DNA of 64,000 bases from Vandiemenella viatica (GCA_031002005.1 JARYHS010009186.1:252617199-252681198); one strand, 5' to 3'. Shown: positions 22,554-35,008, numbered from the stretch's first letter. Numbers and translations are program-made. The notes: generated from the letters alone by a model not told the origin.

Positions 22554-23400
22554 TGTGACGTAGTTTCCAAGGAAACAATTAAGTGCCCATGACGTCACAG
22601 CGCGTTGCCTAGGGAACAGCCGCCACTATTGTTGGCAGGCTATAAAAGGAGGTCCTCATCGGGTCCAGGGCGCAGTCGACTCCGGGACAGAGCAGCGAGG
22701 AGCGCCGTGCAGCACCAGGTCAGTAGTTGGCGTGTCGTGTGGTTCATTATCCAGCAGGGCGGGACAGTCAGGGGCAATGCTACTGCGCAGGCTTCTGTCG
22801 CCGGGGACTCGGCGGCCAGCACGCTGGTCGTGGCGAGATCCCGAGGGAGTTGTCTGTCACTCGTTCACTGGCTTCTGACATCTCCATCCGAGCCACGAGG
22901 GGATAGATGTCTTTGGAAGGCGTCTACACCCTCGAAGTGCAGGGTGTGGCTGGCAGTGGTAGTGACGGAGTGTATTACGTCGGGCAGAGCGAGGCTCTAC
23001 GGGCAGTCAAGGGCGGCCTGAGGGGTGCGGGTGCATCAGGGGTGGGGACTGTCCTGTCTCGGGCTGTGCGGCGTAGAGCGTGGCTATGGTTCTGGCTCCT
23101 CGTGCCTGATCTTCTGGCTATTGTACAGCACAGACCATCGACTACTGACTCAGGTTTTTCCTGACCCTCTGACTTTTAAAGTTGCAGTGATCGTGGCTGG
23201 GGACGGCGGACAGACTACGGGATCTGCACTGCGGTTCTCTACGCCGAGCAGCCCCACTGCGGGGTCTCAGCGGCTCAACACGGCCCACGAAGACTAACGC
23301 CGGGCTGCACTGCGATTCTGTCTGATATGTCGGAACCGAATTTGTTCTCTTAACTGGAAAAATATACAAATGAATAAAATATTTAAACCTATATGTGTTT
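22554..23400 (+). mobile_element. LTR-like transcription unit, possible solo LTR
   Basis: A CRE-type TGACGTCA at 22590, a TATA box TATAAAAGG at 22641, a CAGTCG initiator-like site about 30 bases later, a GC-rich 600-bp body without a convincing open frame, and AATAAA at 23373 form a complete promoter-to-poly(A) unit. That is how a solo LTR looks. A candidate start is TGTGACG at 22554. No clear terminal ACA or target duplication was found, so a host promoter and first exon remains possible. Confidence 0.35.
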
Positions 23401-25020
23401 TGTGTGTTATTTAAAGGTTGATTTGATGATAAATTATTAGTGCACTTCAACGGTATAGTGGTATATTAAAACTTATTAAACTCACTCAAGCAATCGATAT
23501 CAAGGTTAATTATCTATAAGGACGTCCAGCACTAACTGAAAAGATTCTGAAGAGAATAATCATTCAGACAACAATGGGGGAAAAAAATCGAGGGTACATA
23601 CTAGTACGTGTTACCACCGCAAGTGTAATACGTCTTTCCTTAGTCAAAGAGCCATTGAAACAACAAATAATGTATATAATTCACCATTTTGTTTAGGTAC
23701 AAAGGAGAAACTACTAACTACAATTCGGAATCTACTTTAACCAACTCTTATAGCTACATAAGAGAAACCACTACTCAGCACATAATTGCTGCAAAACGTT
23801 GTGGTGTGACAAACCACCAGCGCATTGTGCATCTGTGCCTTCTCTTATGGATAGGGAATCAACAGAAAGAATAGGCGATGGAATGGAGGCAGTTGACACT
23901 GCCGGAAGGCAGTACAGAACTGTAACAAGTGGAAAGGAGACGTCGGGGCTGGCCTTTTGAAGACAAGCGTAGCAACAGAAGGTTAACATAACAATTTGTA
24001 TTGGCTCAAGTGTATTCTGTAGGAGACAGACTTCGCCGGAATTTTGCCATGCGCAGTGTTTGTGCAAAAGATCCTGGAACCCTATCGGCGGAGTAAAACA
24101 GATGCACCGGTTACAAGCTTGTTAAAACATATTGTCATATTCCCGTTGAAGGAATTCTCACTATCTCCAGGGGGAATTTTTGTTCTTTATTTTAAAGCTT
24201 TTTTATATCTGTAAAATAATCTCTCTGTGAACTCTTGGAGATTGCAATTGGGAGAATTTTCTGCGAAGAAATGAAACTAGGTTGATCCCCCATTTCTGAA
24301 GTATGGTTGAATGATGTTTGATCAACATATAAATAGAAAAGTAACCGAGGGAACTGCTGAAAAATTCAATTTAACCAATAAATGTATTTTAAACACAAGT
24401 AAATGAGTATGCAAATTTTGAATAAAGTATAAATATCGTCTAAATTAATAATAACGGTTTGAGATATAAAAAGTAATAAATGTCGCTAAGACGCAACATC
24501 GAACATCGAAGTAACATTAAATAAATCACCAAAAATCTCTGCTAAATTAAGCGCTTCCCTCCAACAATAATCAATAATTGTCTTAGGTAGTCAGGTAAAA
24601 TCACTCACGACTCGATGAGGAAGTCCAAATGACCACAGCTGCAGTTGTATTAAGGTGGGCACCGCTGTTTTTGATACAAATAAACCATTAAGTTTATCTC
24701 ACATTTAGTATCATTGCTTTAAGAATAATGACTAGCTCTGACTGCCTACCAATTCACCTGTACTGTATCTGCACTCTGCAGTGCCTCAGCTACCCGGTAT
24801 GCGGACATGGCATTAAGAACGTCACGGATCGGACATCATGTAAGGTATTTTGGACTGGAATCCTACAAGATCGCCCATAACCATGGGTCAGCGTGGTACC
24901 GAGTGGCAGAAATGAAAAGGGTGAAATTGGACTAGAGAGAGATTAACTTCTTGAGGTGTGTTTTAAATTTATATTACGGTTACATATAGCATCAAATGTA
25001 AATGTAGGCCTCCGCGGCCA
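23400..25020. other. Stretch without recognised genes
   Basis: No coding exon or bounded element is supported. The open frames at 23689-24067 overlap on both strands and have no motif. Confidence 0.35.
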
Positions 25021-25026
25021 GATTCA

Positions 25027-25290
25027 CTTGGTTCTTGTCTGTCCGGGTGGCGCTGCGTCATATTTCGTGTAGCCGATGTTTCGACCCTCATTCTGTGGTC
25101 TTCTTCCAGGGCAGGACTGCGTCTTCGATCAGTATGCGGTGTTATTTTATAGCCGAGGCCACGACAGAGAGAGACGCCTATTCAGCATATAATCAAGGCC
25201 TCTGCAGTTCTGCCCCGGAAGATGACCACAGAATGAGGGTCGAAACGTCGGCTACAAGAAATATGACGCTGCGCCACCCGAAAAACCAAG
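25027..25290. repeat. Foldback element with hammerhead-like arms
   Basis: Arms 25027-25117 and 25209-25290 are close reverse complements. Both contain GACCACAGAATGAGGGTCGAA followed by an ACGTCGGCTAC-type sequence. That is a short GACC...GGTC helix followed by GAAAC. A diverged single copy is at 61476-61550. Confidence 0.75.
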
Positions 25291-25689
25291 AACCACATAG
25301 CATCAAGTTTTCACGATCAATGAAAAATATAGCAAGTAGATAGTAATATATTCGTGACATTGTTTTCGTGTCAGTGAGATATGCCACTAGTCATCCAGGT
25401 CACTGTAATTTCGACGATCTGCCGTCCGTGTAGATGTACTGCTGCATGAATTACGATCGTGATGACGCAAGCTCATTTGCAGCTGCTGCAGAATAGAAAT
25501 ACCTGCTGAGAGCATCACACCGTAGCGGAATGTAATCGCGACTGTGACGTGCCGCTCGGGTTGGCAGGCGTGAGATCGTCTATTATTCGCGCGGTGCCTT
25601 GCTGCGTGAAACATGCAGAAGCAGTGGAGGGCAGGTCATCCGGTCACAGGGCAAGCCATCCGAAAGACCGTCTCCGCACTTCACGACTA

Positions 25690-26935
25690 CGAGGGTGGTC
25701 TGAAAAGTTTCCGACCTAACAAAGTTACAAGACATTTTTCTGATTATTTTTATTTTTTTTTATTTTTCAACATAGTCTCCTTGTAACTCTACACACTTCT
25801 CCCAGCGATGCTCCCATCTCTGTAACCCTTCCAAATAGTACTCGGTGTTTTTCTCTGCAAAATAATTGTTCACGAAGGTGGTGCCTCTTCATTTGACGAA
25901 AATCTCTGTCCTCCGAGCGCAATTTTTCGATGAGGGGACAAAAAGAAGTCGCTTGGGACTAGATCTGGTGAGAAAGGCGAATGGTCAAGCAGTTAAAACC
26001 GTAATTCGTGAATTTTCGCCATGGCAACCGCTGAGGTGTCTTGGTGAAACAGGATTTTCTTTCTCTGCAAATGTGGCCGTTTTTCCGCAAGTTCTGCCTT
26101 CAGCTTGTCAAGTAATGATGCGTAGTATGCTCCTCTAATGGTTTTTCCTTTTTGAAGGTAACCGATTAAAATGACTATCCCAAAAAACAGTCGCCAGCAC
26201 TTTCCCAGCCGAAAAAACAGTTTTTGCTTTTATTGGAGCCTGTTCCCCCTTTGCAGTCCACTGTTTGGACTGTATTTTTGTTTCGGGCGTATAATGGTGT
26301 ATCCAAGTTTGATCTACAGTCATTAATCGGCGCCAAAACTCGGATTTATTGCGCCTAAACTGCGCCAACAGAGCGTTGGAAATGTTCATTCGAACACGTT
26401 TTTGGTCTAATATGAGCGAACGCGGCACCAAACGCGCGGACAGCTTTCTCATACCTAAATGTTGATTTAATATGTAACAAACACGTTCTTTTGAAATGTT
26501 CATAACCTCTGCTATCTCTCTCAGTTTAATTCGGCTGTCGTCTAGCACCAATTGGTGAACTTTGGCGACGTTTTCGTCGGTAGTTGCAGTTTGTTGACGT
26601 CCCGAACGTTCATCGTCTCCCAAGCTCTTACGGCCACGTTTAAATTCAGCTGCCCAAAATTTCACTGTGGTAAGTAATGGTGCAGAGTCCCCATACACAG
26701 AATTCAACTCATCTTTCAAAAACATATATTTAATGACAGCTCGATACTCGATTTTGTCCATTTTCACAAAAACACTCCAACTCACTCAAACGACTGTTAC
26801 ATAACATCTGCGCGTCCAAAATGGCTGAAACTTTGGTGAGTAACTGTCAACAGATAAACAACGAAATTCACTAGCTTTTATTTACGAGTGCTGCCATGTT
26901 CACATTGAGCTCGGAAACTTTTCAGACCACCCTCG
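25690..26935 (-). mobile_element. Complete mariner element with perfect 25-bp ends
   Basis: The inverted ends at 25690-25714 and 26911-26935 (starting CGAGGGTGGTCTGAAAAG) are identical over 25 bp, and TA flanks each side. The length of 1246 bp is normal for mariner. The perfect ends suggest a fairly recent arrival, although the transposase is broken. Confidence 0.95.
25760..26785 (-). pseudogene. Mariner transposase, frameshifted
   Basis: The open frame 26785-26135 covers the DNA-binding half, with VYGDSAPLLTTVKFW and a second helix-turn-helix. It also covers the start of the catalytic domain, with the first aspartate in MTVDQTWIHHYTPE. A frameshift near 26175 then moves the reading to GYLQKGKTIRGAYYASLLDK, HQD (second aspartate) and SPDLVPSDFF (third), with an in-frame stop after KIHELRF. 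DD34D spacing and YTPE mark mariner proper. The protein would excise and insert the element at TA, but this copy cannot encode it whole. Confidence 0.93.
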
Positions 26936-26939
26936 TATA

Positions 26940-27290
26940 TGCTAAATCCACTTTTGCTTATTTTTTGTTTGAGACAAACATGTTACAACCCTTCTGGTCG
27001 ACCAACGTAAAATTGAATTTAAGTCTAAGATTCACACTCGTTCTTTCAAGTACGATAATTCAATTTATAACAGAACTACAATTTTTGGAGCGAAAATTTC
27101 TATAGTCACATTACGCGATGTTTGGATGGGAGGTCACAAAATTGCTGTCTCACACGCTGCTTTTGTGTATACAAATCATTTTAATTCTATTCGAACGTCA
27201 TCTTATCAAAAAAAAATCAGGAGACACCTTGCCGAAAACATCTAAAAGCTTTAACGAGTTCTAGTATGTAAAGACAAGTTGAATCTTCTA
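26940..27290. other. Short gap without genes
   Basis: AT-rich sequence with no supported feature, ending at a (TA)n run at 27298-27315. Confidence 0.4.
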
Positions 27291-27368
27291 AAAAGAAATA
27301 TATATATATATATAAAATTGTTGTGACTGCTTTTAAATGATACTATTGTGGCTTTTGGTTCCTTGCAG

Positions 27369-27469
27369 GTGGACCCGCTCCGCTAGTACCTCCCCCACTG
27401 CCCACCTCTTCCATTTCCCCCCCTCTTCCCCCACCGTTTCTGACGACGACTTCGGTCAACAGAAGTTGA
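27369..27469 (+). CDS. Candidate proline-rich terminal exon
   Basis: A good acceptor (TTTTGGTTCCTTGCAG, ending 27368) is followed by an open frame, GPAPLVPPPLPTSSISPPLP then PPFLTTTSVNRS and TGA at 27467-27469. The region is CpG- and C-rich against an AT-rich background, and no mobile-element family is recognised. It could be a small coding or alternative last exon of an unseen plus-strand gene, or just a C-rich tract. No partner exon was found. Confidence 0.2.
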
Positions 27470-27814
27470 GCCAGCGTGTGGCGCGGATTGCGGTTTAGCA
27501 GGGCGGGCGCCGATACAGGAACTTGGCGGGCTTTGTGGTAGCAGGCACCGATTGTGGGAGGGCTTACACCAGCGCTGCAAACTTTCCGCATCAGGACTCT
27601 GACATCGTTCTTTATAACACGATGAAAACTCCTGCCGAGGCTCTTAAGGGATAAACAATAGTCAGCTGTCGAAAAACATAACTGGTATGACTAGCAATCA
27701 AATAGTCGCTGTAATTGTTTTCAAATTCAGAAGCTGTATGACACAGAACATCAGATCCCGACAATCCTAGCTGGGCTGGAGAACACCGTTTTCATTGCAA
27801 GCGAATTTGAGCAG

Positions 27815-28860
27815 TATCTTATATCATCATCATCATCCTCAACAGTTTTCAGCCACTGGCCGGATCTGCCTCGTCGACGGCTAAGGTCATTAGAGGCGGG
27901 TTGGGACTTGGGATAAGGAACGGGAAGGAATTCGGCCATGGCCTTTTTGAAGGAAGCATCCCCGGCATTCGCCTGAAGTGATCTGCTTCACGCACAAGCC
28001 TCTACATTCCCTCCTATCTTCCCACCACCTTGTTCCAGTCCTCTCCTCTCTTCCGCACACACTACTCCACTCTTTTGAGCTCTCTATCTCTTTGTCTTTC
28101 TGTGGGTCGTTTAACATGCATCTTAATTTCGTGGATTTTTCTTGGGATTCTCTGAACCTCCATTCTCTTTACATGTCCATAGCATTTCAGTCTGTTCCTC
28201 TCTACCCTTTCCTGCAGGGGTTCCTCTTTTATGGAACATCTAATCACTTCATTCCTTATCCTGTCCATTTCAGTAACTCCCATTCTACCTCTTGAAAACT
28301 TCATTTCGTTTGCTTGTACCCTGCTGATGTCCCGCTTCTTCATTGTCCATGTTTCAACAGTATATGTCAAGATAAGCACATGTATGTGTGATAGATTACT
28401 CTCTTCCTTCTCTGTGGTACATCTTTATTCCGTATGAGGCTTCTAATGCTCCTTAGAAACGCCTCTGCTTGTCTTCCTCTTTCATTATCTCGACATCATT
28501 TCCTCCACATTCCTCTAATACACTCCCCATGTATTTTAACCTGCCTATCTTCTTCAGTTGTTCATCTGCCATCACAATTCCCTGGGTTATCCTATTCTTT
28601 TTTTCTGGTTGTTACCATGTACTCACATTTCTTTACACTAAATATCAGGCCATATTCCTCCACACCGTCTGCCCATACATCCAACTGCCGCTGCACTTCC
28701 TCTTCATCACCTCTCCAGATCATAAGATCGTCCGCAAAAGCCATCACCTTCATGTTTTCCTCTCCCACCCTCACTGCCACCTTCTGCATTATATCATCCA
28801 TGATAACAATAAAGAGTAGTGGTGAGAGGGGACTTCCATGATCTTATAATATGGTCTATG
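27815..28860 (-). pseudogene. LINE family 2, reverse transcriptase and C-terminus
   Basis: The minus strand from about 28840 reads GSPLSPLLFIVIMDDIMQK, then the catalytic FADDLMIWRGDEEEVQRQLD (28735-28680). After a gap it reads TYTVETWTMKKRDISRVQA, MGVTEMDRIRNEVI and RNRLKCYGHVKRM (28379-28062). The end LRERG...RPVA-like region and a (GAT)n tail follow. These are RT palm motifs (YADD type) and the usual C-terminal part. A SINE interrupts it at 27870-27978. It is 5' truncated with frameshifts. Confidence 0.85.
27871..27977 (-). repeat. SINE B fragment inserted in LINE family 2
   Basis: GAGGTCATTAGAG-like start, GGAAGGAATTCGGCCATGGC and AAGGAAGCATCCCCGGCATT match the copy at 45955. A GATCTGC direct repeat (27864-27870 and 27978-27984) marks the target duplication. 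The tRNA-like head is missing. Confidence 0.7.
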
Positions 28861-28889
28861 AATCTTGATGAAGAAAGAAAGGAAGGTAT

Positions 28890-29084
28890 AGAAACAGCAG
28901 TGAATACGGGCCTCGCGCCCTCTAGGGGGCCTCGCGCCTCTTAGGGGGCCCCGCACCTAGGCTATCCGGTGACTTTTTTTTTTTTTTTTTTTTTTAGCTC
29001 TACAATTTTCCCCCCGGACGGCAACAATCAAGGGCCTCTTCTTCACATTTGCTACAGGCCTCGCGCTTTCTTAATCCGGCCCTG
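28890..29084. repeat. hAT-type MITE, GGGCCTCGCGCC family
   Basis: The right end, read in reverse, is CAGGGCCGGATTAAGAAAG, a hAT-style terminus. GGGCCTCGCGCCTCTTAGGG blocks and a T-run at 28974-28995 fill the interior. A second copy is at 35295-35429. The left boundary is unclear. Confidence 0.5.
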
Positions 29085-29194
29085 AACAGTGGTAATAATA
29101 AGGAAGGAGACAAAATGCTGTCGCTCCATTTTTCCACTTTCTCGAACGCGCTCTCTGTATCAGCAGATAAAATCGGTAAATATAATAAATACTT

Positions 29195-29345
29195 TCAAAA
29201 CGTTCGCTGCTCCGGTCGTGGATTCGAATCCCGGTAGGCGCAGGAATTTTGAGATTTGTGTTTGATCGTATGATCTACGCCAGGACATTCCGTGGAACGC
29301 ATTCCACGTTAACTGTAGGTACCCTGTAAGGCTGATAACCATAGT
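29195..29345 (+). repeat. SINE A copy with tRNA-like head
   Basis: A box-B-like GGATTCGAATCCCGG at 29219 leads into GGCGCAGGAATTTTGAG and CCACGTTAACTGTAGGTACC, the core shared with 13178-13376. The A-box part upstream is not clear. Confidence 0.6.
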
Positions 29346-29649
29346 TTAACACGATGTGTACACATCCACAGCAAAAATTCAAACTAACCATAGGTTAGTT
29401 GGCCCAAACGAACATTCAAAAATTGTTTGGCTCGATATTTCTCTTACAGCTGATCAGTCAGATTCATTATGTTTAAAACAAAACCGGTTTATACGTATTC
29501 ATTACATAACTGAACACGTCGTATCCAACTTGCCTATGTGATGAAAGTTGTTACAAACGCAGTTTCGTTTACGTGAATTAACATAACGTGTATGTTTCTA
29601 CAAAACTACCTGCCTTTTTTCTTCTTGTTCATCAAAGATCTGGTTCATG

Positions 29650-32441
29650 TAGGGTTACCAGATGTCCTCTTTTACCCGGACATGTCCTCTTTTTTGGACC
29701 GTAAAAATGGTCCGGGCGGGTTTTGAGAAAAATCAAGGAATGTCCTCTTTTTTTTTAGTTCCGTTTTACTACTGCCTGAACTTGAAAGTGTGGGAATAAA
29801 ACTCTCCCATCTGTCAAAATGGTAAACCCTAAAGAATTTAACCTTTATGCCATCAATGTGATATTTTATCTACACTTTTCCTTTTTCTGTCTCGGCACTG
29901 TGTCAAGATATAGTTACGATTTCTGAGCAATAGGTGGCGAGGCAATTATCGTGAAATACGAGCTGCGGGGCGGCCGGTGAAGAACATTACGGTATGTTCG
30001 CAACAAGTACATCGGTAGTCAGCTCGGCTTCTAGAATCATTATTTTCAACTGCTTTACTGTTAGTTGCGTTTTGGTTGTTGTGAAGTGAAGCAGTTTTAC
30101 TGTTCAAGTGAAATCATGCCAAAACGCAAATGTGTCTTCAGTGACGAAATTACAAAAACGATTTCCTGATTTCAGACCGGGAAGAATTAGCTCAGAGGCA
30201 GAATGTCTTATCTGCCCATCAGGAACATTTGTTTCAGTTGCTAATAAAGGTAAGATTTATAACCATGGGACCGATTTTACGTAAATATCGTATGGAAATT
30301 TGCGTGTAATAGCTCAGACTTTCTTACACTGAATAATGTATAACACGCACAATTATTAATTTGCAGGGGGGCTAGACCTAGAAGCTCACAAAAACACTAA
30401 AACACAAAACGCGGATACGTACTGCAGCATCTTCATCCAAAGTTGACGATTTTTTTTGCAAAAAAGGATTCCAAAATTAATGATCTGGTCCATGCAGCTG
30501 AAGGCACCCTATCTTTTCACACAGTCAAGCATCATCAAAGTTTTAAATCAATGAACTGTACTGGAAAACTGCAGAAAGTGTTATTTACAGACTCAAATAT
30601 AGCGAAACAAATGTCATGTACTCGCACTAAAACAGAAGCCATTATTAATTCTGTATTGTCACCTCATTCTGTTAATGCTTCTATTGACGCTTTGGAGTGT
30701 ATTTCATGTTTTGGTGTTGCAACAGACGGCAGTAACCATGGTTCTGTGAAACTGTTTCCAATTCTAATTCAAATACTATGACTTTAAATCTGGGGGAATT
30801 CAAACAAAAGTGATAGAACTTAAAAGTAGTCCAAATGAAAAATCTGAAACGATTGCATCTTACATATGTGATACTCTTAGAAGTAGAGGTATTAATAATA
30901 AATGTGTTGCTTTTTCTGGGGACAATACAAATACGAATTTTGGTGGGATTAGTGGACTTGGTAAGAGGTCGGGAAATAATGTTTTCACCCATCTGAAAAA
31001 CAAATTAATTGATAGATTAGTAGGATCAGGCTGCCCTGCTCATGTTTTACATAACTGAATTCAACATGGTATTGATGCAGGACTCACATTAGATGTTGAT
31101 TACATAGTATTAAAAATATTTAATTATTTTTCTGTGTACACAGTACGTACTGAAAGTCTTAAGGACTTTTGTGATTTTGTAGATGTACAATATAGGGAAA
31201 TACATTGTGTCATTCTAAGAGTAGGTGGCTGTCCCTTTTTCCTTGCGTTACGAGACTAATTGAGATGTATCCAGCACTGAAATCATATTTCAGTTCTCAG
31301 GGTGAAATTCCAATTCTGATTAAAATGTTTTTCCAAAATGAGCTTATTGAAGCACGATTATGGTTTGTTCATTCTCTTATGTCATTATTTCAACATAATA
31401 TTTTGGCCCTAGAAAAAGAGAAAAATTCACTGGTAGAAATGATACATATTCTTGAGGGTGTGTTGAATGCTCTTCAGGAAAGAAAAATCCAGAATTTGAA
31501 ATCTTTAAAACTAAATGAAATTTTGAGAAAAAAACGGGATGAAGGTTATGGTTCTAAATGTGATATGCTAGAAGGAGAAATAGCACATGTTTATGATGCA
31601 ACAATTACGTATCTTAAGAAATGGTTGGTTCAGTATCAAGAGTTTTTGGTATTTAAATGGATGGATCTGAAGAATTTTCCAAATTGGGGAGATGTGGAAC
31701 AAACAATTCTGTACCTAAATGAAAAACTTAATATTAAAATAGATGCTGTAAAGTGCTTTGATCAGTTTTGCAACTTTCAGAAATTTTTGACAAACCAGGC
31801 TAACGTTAATACAGATCAGTTGTCAAATGATATCTGGTGTAAATATTTACGAGCGTCAAAGAATGGTGCTTGTTTCTCAGAACTACTAAAAATTGCGGAG
31901 TTTTTCTTTGCTATTCCCAGCCACAATGCTAGTGTAGAAAGGATTTTTTCATTAGGAAACAGTCAGTGGACCAAAGATAGAAATAGACTCAGTGTTGAGT
32001 CTGTTAAGGGAATTATAAGTGTGCAATATAATTATAAGGATTTATCTTGTGTACAGTTTTATAATTATTTGTTGGAAAATAAGAAATTACTCTCAGAAAT
32101 TGGTTCATCAAAGAAATATCTGAGTACTTCAGGGAATAATGATGAAGATGAGAAATGTACTAATGATGATTTTTTGTAGTTTATATTAAAATGTGCCACA
32201 AATTGTTGTAACGTTGCATGATTTAATAAAATGAAGTAATATACTACCTATTGTAGACGTTTCATTTGCAAAAAGTATAGTGAATTATGCATATCTTAAA
32301 TATTTTTATTTATTAAGTGTGTAGTTATAATTTATCTTAATTCAACATCCGTAAATATTGAGAAACCCACAACACTTTTGCAGAATTTAGTATTAATCTA
32401 GAAATGTCCTCTTTTTTGAAGACCATCATCTGGTAACCCTA
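29650..32441 (+). mobile_element. Near full-length hAT transposon
   Basis: Perfect 15-bp inverted ends (TAGGGTTACCAGATG) are flanked by an exact 8-bp direct repeat, GGTTCATG, at 29642-29649 and 32442-32449. The subterminal ATGTCCTCTTTT is also inverted between the ends. The 2.8-kb element carries a damaged transposase on the plus strand. Confidence 0.95.
30116..32179 (+). pseudogene. hAT transposase, few disabling changes
   Basis: The coding sequence starts MPKRKCVFSDEITK at 30116 and breaks after about 15 codons, then reads on in pieces. 30443-30781 contains DLVHAAEGTLSFHTVKHHQS and the first aspartate in FGVATDGSNHG. 30810-31058 contains the second in CVAFSGDNTNTNFGG. 31205-32179 (324 codons) ends in the hAT dimerisation domain with FFAIPSHNASVERIFSL, which holds the catalytic glutamate, and QWTKDRNRLSVESV. 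Breaks are a frameshift near 30780, a TGA at about 31057, a frameshift near 31200 and the N-terminal damage. Otherwise the length is close to complete. Confidence 0.92.
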
Positions 32442-32449
32442 GGTTCATG

Positions 32450-34278
32450 CAAGTTGATTTTGATCTCTTCAGTTGAGTTCGGCAGGTAGCAACTCCACTA
32501 CAACGGCGTGTCGACAGTTAAAACAGTTCTACATTCATTCAGGATATATTGAAATTGGTAAACGCTGAATGGCACATCACCAAAGATATTAATACAAAGC
32601 ACAAGATTATTAAAAGACTTCAAATAAAATAGGTAGTAGCATAATGAAATGTCTGCATAATTACAATTACTAAAGAGCCGATAAGTTCGCAGAATTAGCT
32701 CTAATACGTCTGGATAACAACTAATACTTTTTTGGAACTAAGTGTTTGAGCGCTAAACGTGATGGAACAACACATAAGTTCGTTCGAGAACTAGAAACTA
32801 AGCAATAAGCAATTGTTAGTTTGTAACATGACAAAATATGGCAATTTTAAATACTAAATGAAGCTGCACCAAAATGATTTGGAAAGATAATAGAAATTAT
32901 TAAAAGAACTTTAAATGAAATAGACAACTGTTTGGTCAAAATAAAATGAAAACAATACTGCCATCGTTCTGAAATACCTCTTAAAAACTATTTCAATTTA
33001 ATTCAGCTAGGCAGAAAATGGCGTACTGTCACAGCCCTGATAATTGGATTGTTTACCAAATATGTTTGTCGGGCTAATTAATCTTTTCCTTTAACTATTA
33101 TCGATTTGGTGGAGTTAATTCGAATATGAATACTACACAGACACACACAAGTAAAATCCAATTGGACCACACTATAACACCAGAAAGACTAGCGTATGAT
33201 CGCACTGAAAAACGTATTTGTTATGTGTTAAGTTAAAGCGTAAACTGGAACTTCCAATTGTATGAAACAGTATATTCAAAATAAAGACAGGTAATGAAAG
33301 CTATCACCATAAGTTGATCGTGTGATTTCTGTGACTAAGTAGAGAACAAGTTCGCATTTTGTGTCTTTAGTAAGAATTGTGGTTAAATTTACGACCTTGT
33401 TACTTGCCTGAAAATTTATTGAACTACGGTATATCATAAACGTCTGTTACCTTAGTTACAGTCAGTAATGGAGTTGGCAGGATCTGTATCAACTAACCAT
33501 TAATCTGTGTTTGCTAATGTTATTGATTTAAAGAATAATATGTTTTGCACCGTTCACATCGCTGAGCGTATTCTATCATGCGGTCAAAGCTAAAATACAA
33601 ATTCCACTGTCAATCTGCAATAATTAATTATTTGGTTTACCGTTGTGACGTCAAGTTCTTGACGTGACATCCGAGATTATTGCCATTTAATCTGTGGAAA
33701 GTTAAATACGTGTAGCTATTGTCTCCTTTCTCTACCTGTAAATTGCGTTTATTTATGACTGTTTGAGGCGGTGATATACAGAAATATGCAGATAGACAGT
33801 GCTTGTCGTAATTATTGACCCTTTAACCAACCTTCAGTTAATTAAAATTACGAGTGTTATATGGCGACAGCTACAGGACTCTAGCGTACCGTAATATCAA
33901 GTACACGAAAACTGAAACACGTTCACGTTTCGGAACTAAAAGTCGATCGCAGTTCGTGACGTCAGCTGTCACCGACACTGGCCCGCCGTGAAAGATTTGC
34001 GAGGCTCTGGCTGCGGTTTATATTTTCCCAGAACAATATTCCACGGCAATGCGTCTGACGTGTTGAAATGGTGGGTGGACGAACGGAACGTAGGGGAAAC
34101 GCGCCTGAAAGAGACGAATGTTACCTACATTTTGTTCCATAGTCCGATTAATATTTATTTTTCTTTTCTCATGGTACAGTAATAGTTTTGACTACTTAAG
34201 GTGCGATGGCCAAGCGTCTATCAGATTTTTGTGAACATGGTAACTAGTGCAGGAAAACATTCTTTGATGCAGTTGATG
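32450..34278. other. Stretch without recognised genes
   Basis: Mostly AT-rich. From about 33890 to 34140 it is CpG-richer, with a TGACGTCA site at 33958. The plus open frame 33988-34182 shows no domain. A promoter is conceivable but not supported further. Confidence 0.3.
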
Positions 34279-34288
34279 ACCAGTTGTT

Positions 34289-35008
34289 GGGGTGCTGTGC
34301 AAAGTACGGCCAGTAGAAGAAACTGTTATTTCACGATGAAAACGTGATTAACGCTTTCCTTAGGCATTTCTATTTAAGAAAAAGTGTACGCGAAGACGAT
34401 AAAACAGGTAGAAAAGAAGTAATATAGTGAAAATCGTCGGGTTACGTGCGGTATTGCCGATTTGCAGCAGCCATCTTTGTGCTCTTCCTCAAGCTGTACA
34501 CATGTTGATTTTTAATGAGCTGTATTAGTGGATTGTGTGGTTAGGTTGTAATGCAGCCTGGACCAGAATTACGATTAATATTCCGTGGTGTATACTGGAT
34601 TTTGAACGAATAAGGTGGCCGCCATGCCAAATTGTGACTATAATGACGTCACAGGTGGAATGAGACGTCTATTGCCGACAATTTGGTAATATGCGTAACC
34701 GTGTTGTGTTTAGGCCTGGACCAGACTGGCTACTAATATTCAGTGGTGCTTAGTGGATTTTAAATGAAGAAAACAACGGCTACGCCAAATTCTGACTATA
34801 ATTACGTCATAGGCGACTCGAGACCTCTATTAACGCAAAGTCTGTAACGTGTGTAAACGTATGTTTCGGGGCGGATTACACCTTTGTTACATATTTTACG
34901 GCTTTCGGGTACACTTTTCCTTAAAGAGTAAGCGCCAAGGAAGCGGCTACTCGTATTTTCAACCCGAATTAACAGTTTTTTCTACTGGCCGTACTTTGTA
35001 CAGTAACC
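34289..35008 (+). mobile_element. TIR element, copy A (720 bp)
   Basis: The left end GGGGTGCTGTGCAAAGTACG and right end (reverse strand GGTTACTGTACAAAGTACGG) are inverted repeats of about 38 bp with few mismatches. An exact 10-bp direct repeat, ACCAGTTGTT, flanks it (34279-34288, 35009-35018). The interior contains two diverged tandem units with the TTAGGTTG...CCTGGACCAGA core and ACGTCA. No transposase is encoded. A 9-10 bp duplication would suit a Mutator-like element, which is an inference. Confidence 0.85.

Noticed and set aside
22605..23164. Overlapping plus-strand open frames of 138 and 85 codons
   Set aside because: They lie in the GC-rich leader of the LTR-like unit. Open frames are expected by composition and no domain is seen.
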